This document shows positions 56,457 through 64,000 of a stretch of DNA of 64,000 nt, piece after piece; position 1 is the stretch's first letter; every line of letters begins with the position of its first letter. The notes under the pieces are model-generated. The model had not been told where the DNA came from and ran no database searches. It worked only from the letters and a program-made list of their open reading frames with translations. The stretch covers positions 74,501-138,500 of the forward strand of contig JAPWGK010000001.1 of assembly GCA_029641185.1 (NCBI GenBank), in the 5' to 3' direction. The DNA is from Pseudofabraea citricarpa (taxonomy: Eukaryota > Ascomycota > Leotiomycetes > Helotiales > Dermateaceae). A program made the position numbers and the translations under genes.

Positions 56457-58102
56457 ATGATACTTCCTGTTCTCTCACGAGCTTCTCTACTCCCGCATTG
56501 CGGTTCCAGAATGGCTCCTTTAGCATTTCGTAGTATCCATACTACTACAAACCCACAAGATCTTCCTCATCTGAATTTCCGATCCTTTGTACAAGCACTC
56601 AAAGAAGACAACGACCTTGTTGAAATAGGCGAAGAAGTCGATCCACACCTTGAAGCCGGAGCCATTATCCGAAAGGTTTGCGAGACGGATGATAAAGCAC
56701 CACTTTTCAACAACCTGAAAGGAAATAAGGATGGGTTCTGGAGAATGCTTGGTGCACCGAATTCTCTGCGAGCGGAGAAAGGGGTTCGCTACTCGAGATT
56801 AGCGAGGCATCTTGGCTTACCTCCTCAATCTTCGATGGGGCAGATTTTGGCCAAGATGAACTCGGCTCACCACCAGACACCCATACCACCCAACGTCGTT
56901 AAGACAGGTTCTTGTAAAGAAGTCATTCTGAACCCGGACCAGTTTGATTTTACGACCCTGCCAGCCCCACAACTTCACCAGTCCGACGGCGGAAAATATA
57001 TTCAGACTTATGGCATGCATATCGTTCAGTCACCGGACGGAAGTTGGACAAACTGGTCAATAGCTAGAGCTATGGTCCATGATAAGAATCATCTCACAGG
57101 TTTGGTCATTGAGCCACAGCATATTTGGCAGATCCATCAACTGTGGAAGAAGGAAGGAAAAGATGTTCCATGGGCTCTTGCGCTCGGTGTTCCACCTGCA
57201 GCTATCATGGCTTCAAGTATGCCTCTTCCTGATGGCTGTACGGAGGCTGGCTATGTTGGAGCCATGACTGGCCACGCTCTCGATGTAGTGAAGTGTGAGA
57301 CTAACGACCTGTATGTACCGGCCAATACGGAGATTGTTTTCGAAGGAACTCTCTCCATCTCAGAGACATGCCCGGAAGGGCCTTTTGGAGAAATGCATGT
57401 GAGTTGCAGTGTTCTATTCCCGGTGTATCCTTGACTGACCAATTCCAGGGCTACGTCTTTCCTGGCGACACTCACCAATGGCCCAAGTATACAGTGAACA
57501 AGATTACCCATCGAAAAGGAGCCATCCTCCCAGTTTCAAACTGTGGTCGCCTGACAGACGAGACACATACCATGATTGGAGCACTCGCAGCAGCTGAGAT
57601 TCAAAGCCTGCTTATCGACGCAGGTTTCCCAGTGAAAGAGGCTTCTTCGCCATTCGAATCCCAGGTCACATGGGTGGCCATACAATTTGACACAGAGAAG
57701 CTTCGTGCGATGAAGACGAGTGGGCCGGAGCTGTCAAAGAAAATTGGGGATATCATCTTCAACCACAAGGCGGGCTATACAATCCATCGTCTTGTGCTGG
57801 TTGGTGACGATATTGATGTTCACAATGGAAAGGATGTCATGTGGGCTTTCAGCACCCGCTGTCGGCCTGGAGACGACGAGCTCTTTTACAGCGAATGTAA
57901 AGGGTTCCCATTGATCCCTTATATGAGCCACGGCTCGTTCAGTCCAGTCAAAGGCGGGAAGGTTGTCAGTGATGCACTCTTACCTGTCGAGTACACCACT
58001 GGCAAGGATTGGGAGGCAGCAGACTTTCAAAATTCGTACCCGAAAGAGTTGCAGGAGAAAGTGAACAAGAAGTGGGAGAGTATGGGGTTTAGAAAGGAGT
58101 GA
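56457..58102 (+). CDS. FDC1: prFMN-dependent ferulic/phenylacrylic acid decarboxylase FDC1 (UbiD family)
   Basis: Two exons, 56457-57398 and 57449-58102 (531 aa). The splice (ATGCAT|GTGAGT..CCAG|GGC) restores [15 protein letters not shown], part of the UbiD active site. Other family motifs: [32 protein letters not shown] start, [33 protein letters not shown] (prFMN-binding Thr/Asn/Arg region), [10 protein letters not shown] and, near the end, WAFSTRC.PGDD and GKDWEAADF. Yeast Fdc1 decarboxylates cinnamic-type acids to styrenes with the PAD1-made cofactor. A basic N-terminus of ~30 residues could be a mitochondrial signal; an alternative ATG at 56512 would shorten it. Likely detoxifies plant phenolic acids. 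High confidence. Confidence 0.95.
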
Positions 58103-58671
58103 AGAGTAGGGAGTGAGGATCTGGGAAAGTAAGTATGAGATAGTAAAATGAAGTAGACAATACAAGACATCACAGCCTTTTGTCCCTAAAACGTGAACGT
58201 GAACATGCACGTGGCTGGCTCGGAACGGAATAACTAATCTGAATCTGCATATTACACGTGATTTAGCGGCTCTTGGCATTTTCCGGTATTCGAGCGTGCC
58301 CCCGTCGCGTGTGCGCTCCAGAAAACCGCGAGCCTCCAGCAAGCGCAAGATACACAAGGTTCGACATCTCCAATCACCCGCAACCCGTCCGCGTTGCCAC
58401 AATTCTTTCTTTGTAACCATTTAATGATTTAAATTGTCTCTCCGTCTACTCATTTCCATCGAGGTGCCCTACATCACAAAGTACAGTAATTTCTGCGTCC
58501 GCAACCTTCATCCCAAACCTCGCGAGGCTGTAGCCAGAGCTCCTACCCGAAGAACTCCCCACCTCAGTATTACTACTTCGTCGATACGCCTTTGTTGCCC
58601 AACATCCAAGAAGATTGAAGCGCATGCTGGTTCATAAGTGAACGGCTTGCGCAACTGCGGATGTCGCCGCT
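58103..58671. promoter_or_regulatory. TRA1 upstream region with overlapping uORF
   Basis: 569 bp between FDC1 and TRA1. An upstream ATG at 58661 opens a 15-codon frame ending at 58708, out of frame with and overlapping the TRA1 start at 58672. CACGTG-like cores occur near 58207-58262. Confidence 0.55.
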
Positions 58672-61600
58672 ATGTCAACAAACTCGACAAACAATACCAT
58701 TGAGATAGTCTATCAGAGACTAGGCTCTGCAGACACGGGTATGTTGTGGGAGCTTTTGTATGAGATGCGCAATGGCGAGCAAATCAGGGGGCATCGGGCA
58801 ACTTGCAGAGAATGAAAGGGTGCTAATTATGTCTTGCCCGCAGATGTCAAATCAAAAGTTGAGGCAGCGATACAGCTGCGAGATAACCTCGACCATTATA
58901 CGACCAACGGCCCCATATACCCAGCTTTCTTGAAGAAGCTACTGCCCATATTTGTAGCATGTCTGCAAGGCCCGCCCATCTTTATCAGTACATCGCCAGA
59001 GCAGGTACGTGACACCCATGAGCTCAGAGTTGGAGTCACATGCTAATTGAGATATCATGAGCAGAGGCTGCGGAATTGTGTACTAGAGATCCTTCATCGA
59101 CTGCCCGTCAATCCCCCAGAAGCTTTCGAACCATACGCAGAAGAAGTTATCGATCTATTGATATACCTGGTACGGGTAGACAACGAGGAAAATGCGGTGC
59201 TATGTGTTAAGACGATCATGGACATCATGCGCCATCAGACGAAAGTACTGACGGACAAGGTGCAACCCTTTCTCGGACTCATCCAGGAGCTGTTCGATCA
59301 GATGCCGGCAGTAGTGAAGGACCAACTTGACAATCCAGCTCCGGGCACAGGTGCTGCTGGCGTACCCTCAACACCAGGCAGTACATCGCAAAATTTCCAA
59401 AACTCCCCGAGACCAGGTTCTCCAGTAGCCTCTGTCTCCGATCTTGGTGCAGATCCACAACAGCAGACACGGCCATTATTGAAGGGAATGCAATCTTTCA
59501 AGGTGCTTGCAGAATGCCCTATCATTGTTGTATCCATATTCCAGGTGTATCGCAACACGGTACCTGCGAATGTCAAGTTATTCGTACCGTTGATCAAAAG
59601 TGTGCTACTGCTTCAAGCTCAGCCGCAAGAACAGGCCCATTCCGACGCTGAAGCTAAAGGCACTGTTTTCACTGGAGTTAGCCCCAAGATTCGCAATAGG
59701 GCAGCCTTTGGGGAGTTTATCACTGCTCAGGTAAAGACGATGAGCTTTTTGGCATATCTCTTGCGGATGTATTCGCAGCAATTGACGGACTTTCTCCCTA
59801 CACTGCCAAGTATCGTTGTCCGTCTGCTCCAAGACTGTCCTCGTGAGAAGTCTGGGGCGAGAAAGGAACTCCTGGTGGCTATTCGTCATATCATTAATTT
59901 CAACTTCCGAAAGATTTTCTTGACCCAGATCGATGCACTTCTGGATGAGAGAACACTGATCGGTGATGGCTTGACGGTATATGAGACCATGCGACCCCTC
60001 GCATATAGTATGCTTGCAGATTTGATCCATCACGTTCGTGATGCACTTACCCCGGAGCAGATTCGAAAAACAGTCGAAGTCTACACTCGGAATTTGCAAG
60101 ATAGTTTCCCCGGCACCAGTTTCCAGACGATGAGTGCAAAGCTGCTGTTGAATATGGCTGAGTGCATTGCAAAGATGCCCAACAAAGCTGATGCCCGTCA
60201 CTACCTTATCATGATCCTAAATGCTATTGGAGATAAGTTTGCCGCAATGAATCGCCAATATCCCAATGCAGTCAAACTTTCAAAGCTGTATAACCAGCAA
60301 AATACAGACGCATCACCCGATAATTACTTGGCAGACCGCGATAATCCACCTGACTGGGATGAAGTAGACATTTTCACAGCCGTACCAATAAAAACGTCAA
60401 ACCCTCGCGACCGTGGAACAGATCCTGTGGCGGACAATAAGTTTCTTTTCAAGAATCTGATGAACGGTTTGAAGAACACTTTCTACCAGTTGAAAACATG
60501 CAATGTTGGGACACCAATTGACCAAGCAAACGCTCCTCCTCACTGGCAAGAAGTATCTTACGGCTTCACAGCAGAAGAAGTTCAGGTCATCATCAAGCTT
60601 TTCCGTGAGGGTGCCTATGTTTTCCGCTACTATGAGATTGAGAAGCCAGCTACCGAGTCTCAATATTCATCACCAGTAGAGTTCATGGCCAACCATTACA
60701 TGATTTCCAGCAGCAAGGAAGAGAAGGATCTTCTAGAGACGTTCGCAACTGTATTTCATTGCATTGACCCTGCAACTTTCCACGAGGTCTTTCACGAGGA
60801 GATCCCAAATCTTTTTGAGATGATTCATGAACACACAGCACTCCTACATGTTCCGCAATTTTTCCTCGCCAGTGAAGCCACATCTCCAAGTTTTGCTGGG
60901 ATGCTTCTACAGTTTTTGATGGATCGAATTGATCAAGTTGGGACGGCAGACGTAAAGAAATCCTCGATTTTACTCCGTCTGTTCAAATTGGCTTTCATGG
61001 CTGTCACCCTGTTCTCTACCCAGAACGAGCAGGTCTTGTTACCTCATGTCCTCGATATTGTAACGAAATCCATCACATTGTCAACGACCGCAGAAGAACC
61101 AATGAACTACTTTCTCTTGCTTCGGTCACTCTTCAGAAGCATTGGAGGTGGAAAGTTCGAACACCTGTACAAACAAATCCTACCACTCATCGAAATGCTT
61201 TTAGAGGTTCTCAACAATCTGCTCGTCGCTGCTCGAAAACCATCAGACCGGGATCTATATGTTGAGTTATGTTTGACGGTTCCTGCGCGTTTGAGTAATC
61301 TACTTCCCCATCTGAGCTATTTGATGCGCCCTCTTGTCATTGCATTGCAGGCTGGTTCAGACATGGTTGGTCAAGGTTTGAGAACACTTGAACTATGCGT
61401 CGACAACCTTACTGCGGATTATCTTGATCCGATTATGGCGCCGGTCATAGATGAACTGATGACAGCTCTATTTGATCATCTCCGGCCTACTCCGTACAGC
61501 CATTTCCACGCTCATACTACAATGCGAATACTTGGAAAGCTTGGCGGACGCAACCGAAAATTCATGACAGGTGCTCCTGGACTTAGCTTCCAACCATTTT

Positions 61601-64000
61601 CTGATGACTTGACAAGCTTTGACCTCAAGCTCATTGGGTCAAGAAAAGAACGTTCATTTCCAGCAGAAATTGGCATCGACCAAGCAATATCCAAGTTGAT
61701 GGAAATCCCCAAAGGTGCCGTGGCCAAAAAGTCGGATGGATACTACAAAAAGCAAGCTCTTCACATGATCAAATCTCATTTGAAGCTGCGTTTAGGCTAT
61801 GACAATCTTCCAGAAGATTTCCCGCGCTTGGTGCGACTACAAGCACAAGACCTTCTGGCAGGAAAATCAGATGCTGATCTCTCCGTACTCGAAACTTCCG
61901 ATCGGAAACGTTCAGTGGTGAAGAAGGAGGGTCAGGATTTGATGCTGAAAAGACTTATAAAGGCGTGCATTTTCGCAGTATCATTGCCTGAGTTTTCAGC
62001 TGAAGCATCTGCAATCCTGACCAACGTCTACAAGCACTTCACCATTATTGAAGTGGGACGAGCTCTTGCAGAAATGAAGCATAGGACTCAGCCGTTCAAC
62101 GTCACTTCGGGAGAAGGCCCGCTCTGTATTGATACTCGTGTTCTTACGGATGCTATTGTCGAATCTCTTTCATCCGATATGCCAACTGTCCGAGAAGCTG
62201 CTGAAGCTGCCATCCGAGAGATCTATGATTCTGCGGCAATCATCTTTGGTTCAGAAAACCAAGTTCATCGTCTTACTTTCTTCTCGCACTTAAGCTCTGT
62301 TTTCTGCCATAGCTGTTTCCAGGAAGAGTGGTACACAAAGGCTGGCGGAAGTCTTGGAATCAACATTTTGATAACCAAAATCAACATGGGTAATTCTTGG
62401 GTCAATGATCGACAACTAGATTTTGTCAAGGCCCTTCTATACGTTGTCAAAGACATGCCTCCGGATCTACCAGCAAAGACCCGCAAGGGAGCACAGGCTA
62501 CACTAGAAATTCTCCTGGAACGATGCACGAAGGGTGCGTCAAAGGATGACATTAAACCTCCAGTGGTTCAGCCAGGTCAGCCACCACAACGACCTTCTAA
62601 GCTTGCAAGCCTGTGTAGCACCCTCAATAAGGAACTCTCACACATGAACCGCAATGTAAGAGAGGCATCAAAGCGGTCGCTTGAGATTGTAGCAAAGGCA
62701 GTAGGTGCTGAGATCCATGAATTGCTTGAGCCTACAAAAGAGGGCAACTTGCAACCGATCTTCAGTAAGCCTTTGCGCGCTCTACCTTTCGGTGTTCAGA
62801 TTGGGTACATTGATGCCATAACCTACTACATGAGCTTGAAGAATGATTTCTTGACGTTCGACGATTCTCTCAATCGAATGCTCATGGAGTCCATGGCATT
62901 AGCAGATGCCCCCGATGAATCCTTAGCGGGAAAGCCTGCTGAACAGCGTACCCATGAGTCAATTGTGAACCTGCGTGTTTCCTGCATTAAGATGCTAACG
63001 ACAGCGATGGGCTTCGAAGACTTCCAAAAGGGCCCTAACAATACCACACGAACAAAGATTGTGAGCATCTTTTTCAAGTGTTTGTATTCCGAGTCAAAAG
63101 CCACAATTGAGGCCGCGAACGACGCTTTGAAAGTTGTGTTATCTTCCACCTCGAAGCTGCCAAAAGATCTTCTCCAAAATGGTCTCAGACCGGTCCTTGC
63201 CAACCTACAAGACCCAAGGCGACTAAGCACTCATGGTCTTGATGGCTTAGCCAGACTTTTACAACTCCTAACGACGTACTTTAAGGTTGAGATTGGTTCA
63301 CGACTTCTTGACCATATCCGGTCTCTTGCAGAAGCCCCTGCTTTGCAACGCATCTCCTTCACTCTGATAGAACAGAATGAGCAAATGAAGATCATTGCAG
63401 CTGTTTTCAATATCTTCCATCTTTTGCCACCTGCAGCTGTCTCCTTCAAGGAGAGACTCATTGAGACCGTGTTGGAGTTGGAAGAAAAGCTTCGTCGAAC
63501 TCGCTACAGTCCATTCCGTGCACCACTGTACAAATATCTCAACCGGTATCCTGATCAAGTTTGGCTGCTTTTAATTGGCAAGATTGAAGATCAGAAGTAC
63601 GGCCGCTTTTTGGCACAAGTTCTTGAACATCCTGAGAGTGGACCACTGCGCAAAGTCGTTGCTGAAAATGTGGAATCCCTCATCAAGAACTGCGGAGATA
63701 TGGGTGCGCCAGACCGGGAGAATCGGTATGCCGCCGTCATCAATGCTATCAACATCATGCATTCCGTATGCCAATTCGATGAAAAGAACCAAAGCGAAGA
63801 GAGCACCGCGGAAAGAAAAGAAAACCTGACCTGGATGGACAAGAAAGATCACTTGACATGGTTCAAGATGGTCGGCAAGAATCTTGAACAGCATCTGCGG
63901 AATAATTCCTTGCCTCCAAATCTTAGACTCGCTGCGGAGCAGGCTGGTGAGCAGTTGATGGTCATTTTAACAAAGTTCCTGGAATATCATCCGAAAGATC
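58672..64000 (+). CDS. TRA1: TRA1/TRRAP, SAGA and NuA4 subunit (5' part)
   Basis: Exons 58672-58738, 58844-59004 and 59065 to beyond 64000; about 1720 residues are in the window of a protein usually near 3700-3900 aa. The visible part is HEAT-type helical repeats, for example [80 protein letters not shown] and [21 protein letters not shown]1 is a catalytically dead PIKK-family scaffold that takes transcription activators to the SAGA and NuA4 histone acetyltransferase complexes in the nucleus. FAT and kinase-like parts lie outside the window. A Pro/Ser/Gln-rich insertion occupies residues about 150-205. No in-frame stop was seen in the part I read. Confidence 0.95.

Overview
This window is nuclear DNA from a filamentous ascomycete (Pezizomycotina). 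It has short spliceosomal introns (about 45-75 nt) with GT..AG ends and CTAAC-type branch points, single-gene transcription units, a Zn2Cys6 regulator, DUF3433 membrane proteins, AA11 and GH11 secreted enzymes and a large non-ribosomal peptide synthetase (NRPS). A leotiomycete (Helotiales-like) is my best guess from gene content, with low confidence. I rebuilt 22 protein genes by joining exons by hand. All finished gene models keep an open frame and end in a stop, except TRA1, which runs off the right edge.

Left part (1-21 kb): proteasome subunit PRE7 and an FSH1-type serine hydrolase, then a candidate secondary-metabolite locus. It holds a 4CL-like acyl-AMP ligase (3588-5609), a C2H2 regulator with an internal duplication (7604-8374), a 14-TM MFS exporter (9034-11135, minus) and an NRPS (12392-20676). 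The NRPS reads T-E*-C-A-T-C-A-T. It starts with a carrier domain that has no adenylation domain, its epimerization-like domain lacks the catalytic His, and it stops just after its last carrier domain with no release domain. The stand-alone ligase is the obvious candidate to charge the first carrier in trans.

Middle (21-43 kb): a TPR-SET protein, a GH11 xylanase, an unrecognised protein, a YIH1/IMPACT homologue, a large DUF3433 membrane protein, a Baeyer-Villiger-type flavin monooxygenase and an AA11 chitin-active LPMO. A gene-poor, microsatellite-rich stretch of 3.3 kb follows.

Right part (43-64 kb): an AIG2-like cyclotransferase with an 8-nt microexon, a GNAT acetyltransferase, a Zn2Cys6 regulator, an FLX1-type mitochondrial carrier, the flavin prenyltransferase PAD1, two small secreted cysteine-rich proteins, an unknown protein with a duplicated domain and the prFMN-dependent decarboxylase FDC1. 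Last comes the 5' half of TRA1. PAD1 makes the cofactor that FDC1 uses, so these two, 6 kb apart, form a functional pair. No tRNA, rRNA, CRISPR array or intact transposon was seen.
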